NCBI GenBank assembly: GCA_023433515.1
Contig: JAEZCN010000078.1
Span: forward strand, 1-21,032
DNA: 21,032 nt
Source of the DNA: Pseudomonadota bacterium
GTDB taxonomy: Bacteria > Pseudomonadota > Gammaproteobacteria > Steroidobacterales > Steroidobacteraceae
Direction of reading: 5' to 3'
Positions 1-7,234 of the stretch are shown piece after piece. The notes beneath the pieces were generated by a model. It made no database searches, had not been told where the DNA came from, and saw only the letters and a list, made by a program, of their open reading frames with translations. A program made the position numbers and the translations under genes. The stretch's first letter is position 1. Each line of letters begins with the position of its first letter.

Positions 1-911
1 CGCTGGTCATGAACTTCCAGGTCAACACCTCGCCGCTCGCCGGCAAGGAAGGCAAGTTCGTCACGAGCCGCCAGATCCGCGAGCGCCTGATGCGCGAGCT
101 CGAGAGCAACGTCGCGCTGCGCGTCGAGGAGACCGCGGACGCCGACGTGTTCCGCGTCTCGGGCCGCGGCGAACTGCACCTGACCATCCTCATCGAGAAC
201 ATGCGCCGCGAAGGTTATGAACTCGCGGTGGGCAAGCCACGCGTCCTGACGAAGACCATCGACGGCGTGGTGCACGAACCGTTCGAAGCGCTGACCGTCG
301 ACATCGACGAAGCGCACCAGGGCGCGGTGATGGAATCGCTCGGCCGCCGCAAGGCCGAGATGAAGGACATGCAGAACGACGGCCGCGGCCGCGTGCGCAT
401 CGAGTACCGTGTCTCCGCGCGCGGTCTCATCGGCTTCCAGAGCGAGTTCATGAACGCGACCCGCGGCACCGGCCTCCAGAGCCACATCTTCGACGGCTAT
501 GCGCCGCTCGCGGGTGATATTCCCGACCGCCACAACGGCGTGCTGATCTCGAGCGAGCCCGGCAACGCCGTGGCGTATTCGCTGTTCTCGCTGCAGGAAC
601 GCGGTCGCCTGTTCGTCTCGCATGGCGAGGCCGTGTACGAAGGCATGATCATCGGCATCCACTCGCGCGAGAACGATCTCGTCGTGAACCCGATCAAGAC
701 CAAGAAGCTCACCAACATCCGCGCCGCGGGCAAGGATGACGCGCTGATCCTGACGCCGCCGATCGATCTCACGCTCGAATACGCGGTGGAGTTCATCGCG
801 GACGACGAGCTGGTCGAAGTCACGCCGAAGAACATCCGCATCCGCAAGCGCATGCTGCTCGAACACGAGCGCAAGCGGGCGAGCCGCGTGGAAGAAGCGC
901 TGCTGGCCTAA
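1..911 (+). CDS. typA: Ribosome-associated GTPase TypA/BipA, C-terminal half (5' truncated by window edge)
   Basis: TypA/BipA is a translational GTPase that binds 70S ribosomes and supports ribosome assembly and stress or low-temperature growth. About 303 codons are visible; the first whole codon is at base 3 and the gene enters from outside the window, so the GTPase domain and much of domain II are missing. The visible part starts at the family-typical FQVNTSPLAGKEGKFVTSR segment and continues through the EF-G-like domains III and V (RVSGRGELHLTILIENMRREG; GRVRIEYRVSARGLIGFQ) into the BipA-specific C-terminal domain (NGVLISSEPGNAVAYSLF; GIHSRENDLVVNPI; TNIRAAGKDDALILTPP). The tail ELVEVTPKNIRIRKRMLLEHERKR is where family members normally end, so the C-terminus is complete. 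A strong intrinsic terminator follows 34 bp after the stop. The identification is secure. Confidence 0.97.
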   Translation, partial: LVMNFQVNTSPLAGKEGKFVTSRQIRERLMRELESNVALRVEETADADVFRVSGRGELHLTILIENMRREGYELAVGKPRVLTKTIDGVVHEPFEALTVDIDEAHQGAVMESLGRRKAEMKDMQNDGRGRVRIEYRVSARGLIGFQSEFMNATRGTGLQSHIFDGYAPLAGDIPDRHNGVLISSEPGNAVAYSLFSLQERGRLFVSHGEAVYEGMIIGIHSRENDLVVNPIKTKKLTNIRAAGKDDALILTPPIDLTLEYAVEFIADDELVEVTPKNIRIRKRMLLEHERKRASRVEEALLA

Positions 912-945
912 CAACGGTCGAGCGCTCGCTCTCTGTCTTGTCACG

Positions 946-973
946 AACGGGGCTGCTTCAGCCCCGTTTTCCT
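946..973 (+). terminator. Rho-independent terminator of typA
   Basis: A perfect 10-bp stem (AACGGGGCTG / CAGCCCCGTT) with a 3-nt CTT loop is followed by TTCCTTT. It starts 34 bp after the typA stop and separates typA from the DUF2721 gene. It also argues against an ATG at 976, which lies directly on the T tract, as the next gene's start. Confidence 0.9.
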
Positions 974-1011
974 TTATGGCGCTCGGACGCCCGGGAAACT
1001 ACACTTCCCTC

Positions 1012-1467
1012 ATGACCGGCTTCGACCTCCAGACCGAAAACGTCGCGCGCCTGATCCAGCTCGCGCTGGGTCCGGTGTTCCTCATTTCCGGCGTGGGCAT
1101 CACGCTCAGCATGCTCACCCAGCGGCTGGCACGCATCGTCGACCGCGCCCGCGCGCTCGAGGATAGACGCGACGCAGCGACCGACGAGGACCGGCTCAAG
1201 CACATCGACGAAGACTTGCGATTCATCGTGCGCCGCACGCGCTACATCAACAGCGCGATCGCGCTTTCGACGACGTCGGGCCTGCTGACCGCGCTGGTCG
1301 TCACGCTGCTGTTCGCGAGCGAATTCGCGCGCATCGCGGTGGGCGGAGTCATCGCGATCATGTTCGTCGCGGCGACGGCGTGCATGGCGATCGCGTTCCT
1401 GATGTTCCTCATCGAGGTGCGCATCGCCACCAAGTCGCTGCGCATCGGCGGGAAGATTCGCCGCTGA
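1012..1467 (+). CDS. DUF2721 family membrane protein
   Basis: A 151-residue integral membrane protein of unknown function. The N-terminal helix (about residues 10-32, IQLALGPVFLISGVGITLSML) runs into the family hallmark TQRLARIVDRARALED. A charged linker follows, then two more hydrophobic helices (INSAIALSTTSGLLTALVVT and IAVGGVIAIMFVAATACMAI). This is the usual DUF2721 layout and length. An in-frame ATG at 976 would add 12 residues but abuts the typA terminator, and the family normally begins just before the IQLA segment, so I chose 1012. No convincing ribosome binding site is seen for either start. The stop overlaps the next start by one base (TGATG), suggesting translational coupling with the prolyl isomerase gene. 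I cannot assign a biochemical role. Confidence 0.85.
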   Translation: MTGFDLQTENVARLIQLALGPVFLISGVGITLSMLTQRLARIVDRARALEDRRDAATDEDRLKHIDEDLRFIVRRTRYINSAIALSTTSGLLTALVVTLLFASEFARIAVGGVIAIMFVAATACMAIAFLMFLIEVRIATKSLRIGGKIRR

Positions 1468-2384
1468 TGAAGCGCCTGCCCCTCGCCGTCGTCGCAATGC
1501 TCGCCGCCGGCGCGGCCCCTGGCGCGGACAAGGGCGCCGACGAGGGCGCGGTCGGGGATCCGTTGCTTCCAACCACCGCCCAGGTCATGGAGGGCGCCCA
1601 GCCTTCCGACTGGCGACGCCCCGATCCCGCCAACCTTCTCTATCTCGATTTCGCGGCGGGCCGCGTGATCATCGAGCTCGCGCCCCGCTTCGCTCCCGAA
1701 CACGTCGCGAATCTCAAGGCGCTGGTGCGCAGGAATTTCTTCGATGGATTGCCGGTCGGCCGCGTGCAGGACAACTACGTGACCCAGTGGGGCGATATCG
1801 ACGAAACGCGCGGCGAAATGGCGACCAGGCGCAAGCTTCCCGATGAAACCGTGTTCCCATGGAGCGCCGCCATTCCGTTCGTCAAACTACCCGACGCGGA
1901 CGGCTACGCTCCCGGGACGGGCTGGATCGACGGGTTCCCCGCGGGCGTCGAGCGCAAACCCTCCGGCACCGCCTGGATGACGCATTGCTACGGCACCGTC
2001 GGCGTCGGCCGTGGCGACTGGCCCGACACCGGCGACGACACGCAGCTCTACGCGGTCACCGGCCAGGCTCCGCGACACCTGGATCGCAACATCGTGCTCC
2101 TGGGCCGCGTGTTGCGCGGCATGGAACTGTTGTCCGCGCTGCCGCGCGGCAGCGGACCGCTCGGCTTCTACACCGACGAAGAGAAGCCCCACCGGCCACT
2201 CATTCTCAAGGCGCGCCTGGCGAGCGATGTGCCCGAGGCCGAGCGCACCGCGATCGAGGTGCTGCGCACGGATACGCCCCTGTTCGCGAAGTACGTCGAA
2301 GCGCGCCGCAACCGCCGCGAATCCTGGTTCGTCCGCCCCGCCGGCCATATCGACGTCTGCAACGTTGCGATACCGACTCGCTGA
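1467..2384 (+). CDS. Exported cyclophilin-type peptidyl-prolyl cis-trans isomerase
   Basis: 305 residues. The N-terminus is a Sec-type signal peptide (MKRLPLAVVAMLAAGAAPGA), so the enzyme should act in the periplasm on proline-containing client proteins. A cyclophilin fold follows from about residue 50: LYLDFAAGRVIIELAPRFAP, then HVANLKALVRRNFFDGL, then GRVQDNYVTQWGD. This keeps the Arg of the cyclophilin active-site strand and a variant (QWGD) of the QGGD motif. The protein is longer than minimal cyclophilins (about 165 aa) because of insertions around residues 115-170 and a C-terminal extension, as in other large bacterial exported cyclophilins. The ATG overlaps the upstream stop by 1 nt and has a GGGAAGA sequence about 10 nt before it. 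The family call is firm; substrates are unknown. Confidence 0.85.
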   Translation: MKRLPLAVVAMLAAGAAPGADKGADEGAVGDPLLPTTAQVMEGAQPSDWRRPDPANLLYLDFAAGRVIIELAPRFAPEHVANLKALVRRNFFDGLPVGRVQDNYVTQWGDIDETRGEMATRRKLPDETVFPWSAAIPFVKLPDADGYAPGTGWIDGFPAGVERKPSGTAWMTHCYGTVGVGRGDWPDTGDDTQLYAVTGQAPRHLDRNIVLLGRVLRGMELLSALPRGSGPLGFYTDEEKPHRPLILKARLASDVPEAERTAIEVLRTDTPLFAKYVEARRNRRESWFVRPAGHIDVCNVAIPTR

Positions 2385-2406
2385 TGGGGAGACGCTGATG
2401 GGGACA
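2379..2406 (+). repeat. 14-bp tandem duplication at the prolyl isomerase/hydrolase junction
   Basis: CGCTGATGGGGAGA is followed at once by CGCTGATGGGGACA: two 14-bp units with one mismatch. The first copy holds the prolyl isomerase stop (TGA 2382-2384). The second holds the hydrolase start ATG (2398). The GGGGAGA of the first copy lies at Shine-Dalgarno distance from that ATG, so the duplication may have created the current start. Confidence 0.75.
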
Positions 2407-3531
2407 GATCTATCTATTGACGATAACGAGCGGCGCTCATCTCGTTATCGTCGCAGAATAGATCTGTCCCCGATTTTTCTCCTCGCGTTGTTCGGAGTGG
2501 TGCACGCGGACTCGGCTGTGTCGCCGGCGTGCGTGCGGGACGCGAAGGATCGTGCTTTGCACGAGCACGCTTACGTTCCCATCGGTGGCATCGAACAGTG
2601 GATCACCATCGACGGCGCCGATTGCGCGAATCCCGTGATCTTGTTCGTGCACGGCGGGCCGGGAAATCCGCTTTCGCCCCTCATGGATACGTTGTATGGC
2701 CCGTGGCGAAAGTCCTTCACGATCGCGACCTGGGACCAGCGCCTCTCGGGCCGCACCTATGCGCGCCACGAGCCCGTCGTGGAGCTCACCGAAGAGCGAC
2801 TCGATGCAACCACGCTCACCATCGACCAGCTTGTATCGGACGGCATCGAAGTCGCCGAACACCTGCGCGGCAAGCTCGGCAAGCGAAAGATCTTCCTGAC
2901 CGGATCCTCGTGGGGATCCGTGCTCGGCGTTCACATGGCGCATGAGCGCCCGGACCTCTTTCACGCCTACGTCGGTGTCGCGCAGCTCGTGAACGCGCGC
3001 GACAACGTGTCGGCGAGCTACTCCGCGACGCTCGACACCGCGCGTGGCAGACAGGACGCAGACGCCATCGCGACCCTGGAAAAACTCGGCCCACCACCCT
3101 GGACCAATCCGCGCAACTTCGGACAGATGCGCCGCATCATCCGCAAGTACGAAAACGAATCCACGTCCCCGGCGCCCCGGCTCGAATTCGCAGCCGAATA
3201 CAGGTCGGACGCCGATATGGCGGCCTACGAAGCCGGCGAAGAAATCTCGTTCATCAAATACCTCGGCCTCAAGGGCGACGGCATGGCCGCGAGAGTCGAC
3301 CTGCCGGCACTCGGCGGGAAATACGCGCTCCCCATGCTGTTCGTCCAGGGCGAGGAAGATCTGCTGACTCTTCCGGACGTGACGCGCGCGTTCGTCGATT
3401 CTCTTCAAGCCCCACACAAGAAGCTGGTCATGGTTCCGGGCGCCGGCCATGACCCCAACTTCGCGCTGATCGAGGCCCATTTCCGCGTGTTGACGGAAGC
3501 CGCGCAGGCAGAAAACCGGCCGGAAAAATAG
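2398..3531 (+). CDS. Exported alpha/beta hydrolase (S33, proline iminopeptidase-like)
   Basis: 377 residues, with an alpha/beta-hydrolase fold of the S33/proline-iminopeptidase-like type. The oxyanion motif HGGPG is at residues 85-89, followed by WDQRLSGRTYARH where the family usually has WDQRGxGRS. The nucleophile elbow GSSWGS has Ser171, the acid is Asp321 (GEEDLL) and the base His351 (GAGHDPN), so the triad is complete. The substrate is unknown (peptide, ester or lactone). The ATG at 2398 has GGGGAGA 5-6 nt upstream. The first 22 residues are encoded by an inverted repeat and are Arg-rich (RRSSRYRRR); a hydrophobic core (PIFLLALFGVVHA) follows, so the whole can act as a signal peptide with a long n-region. 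An older start has probably been replaced. A fragment of the same repeat follows the stop codon. Confidence 0.85.
   Translation: MGTDLSIDDNERRSSRYRRRIDLSPIFLLALFGVVHADSAVSPACVRDAKDRALHEHAYVPIGGIEQWITIDGADCANPVILFVHGGPGNPLSPLMDTLYGPWRKSFTIATWDQRLSGRTYARHEPVVELTEERLDATTLTIDQLVSDGIEVAEHLRGKLGKRKIFLTGSSWGSVLGVHMAHERPDLFHAYVGVAQLVNARDNVSASYSATLDTARGRQDADAIATLEKLGPPPWTNPRNFGQMRRIIRKYENESTSPAPRLEFAAEYRSDADMAAYEAGEEISFIKYLGLKGDGMAARVDLPALGGKYALPMLFVQGEEDLLTLPDVTRAFVDSLQAPHKKLVMVPGAGHDPNFALIEAHFRVLTEAAQAENRPEK
2400..2471. repeat. Long inverted repeat (31-bp arms, 10-bp loop) inside the hydrolase 5' coding end
   Basis: The left arm 2400-2430 starts GGGGACAGATCTAT and ends GACGATAACGAG. The right arm 2441-2471 is its reverse complement except for five central bases. 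The loop CGGCGCTCAT is 10 nt. The outer 14 bp and inner 12 bp pair perfectly, and GATTTTT follows. It lies within codons 1-25 of the hydrolase. This is a REP/BIME-like element rather than an ordinary gene part. No transposase is encoded nearby. Confidence 0.85.
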
Positions 3532-3542
3532 AACTGTCCCCA
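3523..3542 (-). repeat. Solitary half-copy of the GGGGACAG repeat after the hydrolase
   Basis: Read on the - strand this is TGGGGACAGTTCTATTTTTC. It matches the outer 14 bp of the 2400-2471 arms (GGGGACAGATCTAT) with one mismatch. It overlaps the hydrolase stop codon, so the hydrolase gene is flanked by related repeats. Confidence 0.65.
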
Positions 3543-3567
3543 CCATCTCTGCGAGAATCCGCGCCCT

Positions 3568-4290
3568 ATGGGACGCATTTTCGAAGTACGAAAGCACACG
3601 ATGTTCGCGCGCTGGGACCGCATGGCCAAGCAGTTCGCGCGCATCGCCAAAGACATCAACATGGCCGTCAAGGCGGGCGGCGGCGACGTGAATTCGAATC
3701 CTGCGCTGCGGCGCCAGGTGCAGAACGCGCGCAACATCAACATGCCGAAGGACAAGGTCGAGGCCGCGATCAAACGCGCGCTCGGCAATGACGCGACCAA
3801 CTACGAGCAGATCATCTACGAGGGTTACGCGCCGCACGGCGTGGCGGTCCTCGTCGAGACCGCGACGGACAATCCGACGCGCACGGTCGCCTCGGTGCGC
3901 ACCATCTTCTCGAAGGGCGGCGGCAACCTCGGCACCGCGGGCAGCGTCGCATTCCAGTTCCGCAAGATGGGCGTGTTCCGCCTCAAGCCCGAGGGCATCG
4001 ACCAGGACGACCTCGAGCTCTACCTGATCGACCACGGACTCGAGGAGTTCGGCGAAGGCGCCGGCGACAAGGGCGAGCCACAGCTGGTCGCGCGCTGCCT
4101 GTTCCCGGAGTTCGGCCACATGCAGGAGGCGCTCGAGAAGCGCGGCATCCACCCGATCTCCGCGACGCACGAATACATCTGCACCACCCCGATCGAACTA
4201 CCCGAGGCGCAGGCCAACGAGGTGCTCGAACTCGTCGACAACCTCGAGCAGAACGACGACGTGCAGAACGTCTACCACTCGCTCGCCTGA
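3568..4290 (+). CDS. YebC/PmpR family (TACO1-like) protein
   Basis: 240 residues, the normal family length. Members were long annotated as transcriptional regulators; bacterial YebC and mitochondrial TACO1 are now linked to translation of difficult (proline-rich) stretches on the ribosome. Seen here: the N-terminal GRIFEVRKHTMFARWDRMAK replaces the GHSKWANIKHRK of the classic YebC type, followed by the family signatures NPALRRQVQNARNINMPKD and YEGYAPHGVAVLVETATDN, then the FSKGGGNLGTAGSVAF block. The C-terminal lobe ends in LVDNLEQNDDVQNVYHSL. The N-terminus places it in the non-RuvC-linked subfamily, and ruvC/ruvA/ruvB are indeed absent next door. The ATG at 3568 is the only start that keeps the conserved first residues; upstream Shine-Dalgarno sequence is weak. 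The nitroreductase begins 2 bp after its stop. Confidence 0.93.
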   Translation: MGRIFEVRKHTMFARWDRMAKQFARIAKDINMAVKAGGGDVNSNPALRRQVQNARNINMPKDKVEAAIKRALGNDATNYEQIIYEGYAPHGVAVLVETATDNPTRTVASVRTIFSKGGGNLGTAGSVAFQFRKMGVFRLKPEGIDQDDLELYLIDHGLEEFGEGAGDKGEPQLVARCLFPEFGHMQEALEKRGIHPISATHEYICTTPIELPEAQANEVLELVDNLEQNDDVQNVYHSLA

Positions 4291-4291
4291 C

Positions 4292-4855
4292 ATGGATTCG
4301 CTCGAAGCGCTCGTCACGCGCAGCTCCGCCAAGACCTACGGCGAGTTGCCGCCGACCCAAGAGGACCTCGCGAAGGTGCTGCAGGCCGCGGTGCGCGCAC
4401 CCGATCACGGCCGGCTGCGCCCGTGGCGGTTCATGCTCATCGAGGGCGAGCAACGCAGGACGTTCGGCGACATGCTCGCCGCGTCGGCGCTGCGCCGCAC
4501 GCCGGGACTTTCGGCGGGCGACCAGCAACGCGAGCGCGACAAGGCGCTGCGCGCGCCGCTCATCATCGTCGTGGCATGCCGCGCGGTGCCGGGTACGAAG
4601 GTGCCCGTGATCGAGCAGATCCTGGCGGCCGGCGCCGCGTCGCAGAACATCCTGCTGGCGCTGCATTCGCTGGGCTACGCCGCGGCGTGGAAGACCGGCG
4701 CGGCATGTTATGACCCCGAGGTGAAGAAGTCGCTCGGCCTCAACGCCGACGATCACCTCGTCGCGCTCATCTACACCGGCGGCGGAGCCGGCGCGACGTT
4801 CGCGCCCGGCAAGGCGGCGAGCGTGCAGGATGCGATGCTGGCGTTTCCGGGCTAG
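4292..4855 (+). CDS. YdjA-type nitroreductase family protein
   Basis: 187 residues, matching the small YdjA-type nitroreductases (about 183 aa), FMN-binding flavoproteins that use NAD(P)H to reduce nitro compounds or quinones; physiological substrates are mostly unknown. FMN-binding features seen: R10-S11 in the TRSSAKTY segment, and PDHGRLRPWRF at residues 37-47, the hallmark of this subgroup. The C-terminal part has AASQNILLALHSLGYAAAWKTG and ends LIYTGGG. The ATG is 2 bp after the YebC stop, so the two are probably co-transcribed, although no functional link is known. Its 3' end overlaps the stop of the opposite-strand gene by 4 bp. Confidence 0.9.
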   Translation: MDSLEALVTRSSAKTYGELPPTQEDLAKVLQAAVRAPDHGRLRPWRFMLIEGEQRRTFGDMLAASALRRTPGLSAGDQQRERDKALRAPLIIVVACRAVPGTKVPVIEQILAAGAASQNILLALHSLGYAAAWKTGAACYDPEVKKSLGLNADDHLVALIYTGGGAGATFAPGKAASVQDAMLAFPG

Positions 4856-5334
4856 CTAGTTGCCGGTCCGCGTTCGCGGAACCAGGCCCGACCCGGGCCA
4901 AACAGCAGCACCACCGCGCAAGACGACAACAGGTGCGGCAGTGCCGTCGCGGCAACGGCCGTCCACGAAATCACGTAGTGAACTCCTGCCGATGCCCCGC
5001 CGGGCGTGTAAATCCACGATCCGAGGAAGATGAGCGAAATCATCCAGAGGACGAGGAACACGATGCGCGCCCAGTTGTGCCCTCGCGCGATGGTCACGCA
5101 CAACACGATCGCGAACGCCGCATCGAGCACTCCGATTGTGAGGTCGATCAGCCGATTCGAGCTGAAATCGAACCTGCGCAGGTCTCCAAGGACGCCCGCC
5201 ACCGAAAGCAATGTCTCGAGGCCGATCAGCAGCAATGCCACGGTGACGGCAGTCGGACGTGATTCACTCACGGCCGCGGCGGCGCCGGAAACCGTTGCCC
5301 TTGGCGGCGAGTATGGATTGTGGCCGTCGTTCAC
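4852..5334 (-). CDS. Small four-helix membrane protein with NPYxxP N-terminus, unknown function
   Basis: 160 residues. After a short hydrophilic N-terminus with NPYSPP (a motif common at the start of uncharacterised bacterial membrane proteins) there are four hydrophobic segments: about residues 29-50 (AVTVALLLIGLETLLSVAGV), 60-82 (LTIGVLDAAFAIVLCVTIA), 88-108 (ARIVFLVLWMISLIFLGSWI) and 122-147 (ISWTAVAATALPHLLSSCAV). I chose the GTG at 5334 because it is the only plausible start between the liuD stop (17 bp upstream) and NPYSPP; no good Shine-Dalgarno sequence is seen. It is the distal gene behind liuD on the same strand, so it may be read through from the liu transcript, but nothing shows a role in leucine breakdown. 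Confidence 0.72.
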   Translation of the reverse strand: MNDGHNPYSPPRATVSGAAAAVSESRPTAVTVALLLIGLETLLSVAGVLGDLRRFDFSSNRLIDLTIGVLDAAFAIVLCVTIARGHNWARIVFLVLWMISLIFLGSWIYTPGGASAGVHYVISWTAVAATALPHLLSSCAVVLLFGPGRAWFRERGPATS

Positions 5335-5351
5335 GACGCGAGAATAAGCCG

Positions 5352-7232
5352 TCAGGAGGCCGCCGCAAGCTCGAGTAGTTCGACGCCCTCCCGGACCTGG
5401 TCGCCGGTCTTGCAATGGAGCTGTTTCACGGCGCCCGCGAATGGCGCCACCACTGTGTGCTCCATCTTCATCGCCTCCATGACCAGCAGTGGCGCACCTC
5501 GTGCGACCTGGTCGCCGGGTTTCACGTTGATGGTGATGATCCGCCCCGGCATCGGCGCCGCCAGGCTTCCATGTCGGTCCGCGGCCTGCGCTGTTGGCAC
5601 ATAGGGATCGACGATATCGAAGACGACATGCTCGACGCCGCGGAACAGGTGCACGGCGCCGCCGGCAACGACCGCCTCGAACGCGGTCTGCGCCGGCGGA
5701 TTCTCGAAGGCGATGAGGGTTTTTCGTTCGATATCCCGCCAGCGCAGCGTCACTTCGCGTCGCGACCGGCCCAGCAAGCGCCATCCGCCCGCATTCGACC
5801 AGGGCGATAGTCCGGCCGCCGGCGCGATCGCACGCCACGCCGCGAATTGCCACACGGATTCGGGAGGTTCGTGACTTTCCGGCAGCACGTGCGCGCGTTC
5901 GCGCTCGATGAGCGCGGTATCGAGGTTGCCTTCGACGAACGACGGCGCTGTAGTCAGCCGTCCGAGGAATTCGACATTCGTGCGCACGCCCGCGACGCGG
6001 AACCGCTCGAGCGCGGCGCGTACTCGCACGATTGCCTGCGCGCGCGTCGCGCCATGCACGATGAGCTTGGCGATCATCGGATCGTAGTACGGCGTGATCT
6101 CGTCGCCCTGCCGCACGCCTGTATCGATGCGCAAATCCGCGGACTCGGGCGGAGCCGCGAGATGCTCCAGCCGACCGATCGAGGGCAGGAACTCGCGCTC
6201 GGGATCCTCGGCGTAGATACGCGCCTCGATGGCATGCCCGGCGACGCGCAGGTCGTCCTGCTGCATCGGTAGTGGTTCGCCGGCCGCGACACGAAGTTGC
6301 CATTCCACGAGGTCGAGACCCGTGATCATCTCCGTGACGGGGTGCTCCACCTGCAGGCGCGTGTTCATCTCCATGAAGTAGAACGCGCCGTCAGGCGCGG
6401 CGATGAACTCCACGGTGCCCGCGCCCGAGTAGTTCACGGCGCGTGCCGCCGCGACCGCGGCCTCGCCCATCGCTCGGCGTCGCTCCGGGGTCATGCCCGG
6501 CGCGGGGGCTTCTTCGATGACTTTCTGGTGACGGCGTTGCACGGAGCAGTCGCGCTCGAACAGGTGGATCACGTTGCCGTGCCGGTCGCCGAAGACCTGC
6601 ATCTCGATGTGCCGCGCGGTCGTGACGAATTTTTCGAGCAGCACCCGCGCATCGCCGAACGCGGCGCCGGCCTCGCGCTGGCAGCTTGCGAGCGCGGACT
6701 CGAAGTCGGCCGCGCGATCGACGCGCCGCATGCCCTTGCCGCCGCCGCCCGCCACGGCCTTGATCAGCACGGGGAAGCCGATGCGCTCCGCCTGCGAGAG
6801 CAGATAGTCCGGCTCCTGGCGGTCGCCGTGATATCCCGGCGTCAGCGGCACGCCCGCCTTCTCCATGAGCGCCTTCGCGGCGGACTTCGACCCCATCGCC
6901 TCGATGGATTCGGGTGAGGGCCCTACGAACACGAGGCCGGCCGCCGTGCAGGCGCGCGCGAATGCCGCGTTCTCCGAAAGAAATCCGTAGCCCGGGTGGA
7001 CCGCCAGCGCGCCGGTCTTGCGCGCCGCCTCCATGATGGCGTCGCCGCGCAGGTAGCTGTCGCGCGGCAACGCACCGCCGATGTAGATAGCCTCGTCGCA
7101 GGCGGCGACGTGCGCCGAGCGCGCGTCGACATCCGAATACACGGCCACCGTGGCAATGCCGAGCCGCCGCGCGGTACGCGCGACGCGACAGGCGATCTCG
7201 CCTCGATTCGCGATGAGCAGCTTCGCGAACAC
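5352..7232 (-). CDS. liuD: 3-methylcrotonyl-CoA carboxylase, biotin-containing alpha subunit
   Basis: 626 residues. This subunit carboxylates its own biotin using ATP and bicarbonate; LiuB then transfers the carboxyl group to 3-methylcrotonyl-CoA in leucine degradation. Domains: biotin carboxylase N-terminal (FAKLLIANRGEIACRV, residues 2-17), ATP-grasp with glycine loop GGGGKGMR (162-169) and catalytic EMNTRLQVEH (288-297), biotin carboxylase C-terminal lobe to about 440, a linker/BT domain, and a C-terminal biotinyl domain with MEAMKMEH (biotinylated Lys about residue 589). Related propionyl- or acetyl-CoA carboxylase alpha subunits look similar, but the liuB and liuC neighbours decide the assignment. 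GTG at 7232 lies two bases after the liuC stop with an AAGAAA sequence upstream, indicating coupling. Confidence 0.94.
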   Translation of the reverse strand: MFAKLLIANRGEIACRVARTARRLGIATVAVYSDVDARSAHVAACDEAIYIGGALPRDSYLRGDAIMEAARKTGALAVHPGYGFLSENAAFARACTAAGLVFVGPSPESIEAMGSKSAAKALMEKAGVPLTPGYHGDRQEPDYLLSQAERIGFPVLIKAVAGGGGKGMRRVDRAADFESALASCQREAGAAFGDARVLLEKFVTTARHIEMQVFGDRHGNVIHLFERDCSVQRRHQKVIEEAPAPGMTPERRRAMGEAAVAAARAVNYSGAGTVEFIAAPDGAFYFMEMNTRLQVEHPVTEMITGLDLVEWQLRVAAGEPLPMQQDDLRVAGHAIEARIYAEDPEREFLPSIGRLEHLAAPPESADLRIDTGVRQGDEITPYYDPMIAKLIVHGATRAQAIVRVRAALERFRVAGVRTNVEFLGRLTTAPSFVEGNLDTALIERERAHVLPESHEPPESVWQFAAWRAIAPAAGLSPWSNAGGWRLLGRSRREVTLRWRDIERKTLIAFENPPAQTAFEAVVAGGAVHLFRGVEHVVFDIVDPYVPTAQAADRHGSLAAPMPGRIITINVKPGDQVARGAPLLVMEAMKMEHTVVAPFAGAVKQLHCKTGDQVREGVELLELAAAS

Positions 7233-7234
7233 GT

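Noticed and set aside
976..1011. ATG at 976 as the DUF2721 start
   Set aside because: It lies on the T tract of the typA terminator with no ribosome binding site; ATG 1012 gives the family-typical N-terminus.
2437..4170. Long open frame on the - strand across the hydrolase and yebC
   Set aside because: It is antisense to two well-recognised genes, has Arg/Asp/Glu/His-rich low-complexity translation and no family motif; an artefact of high GC.
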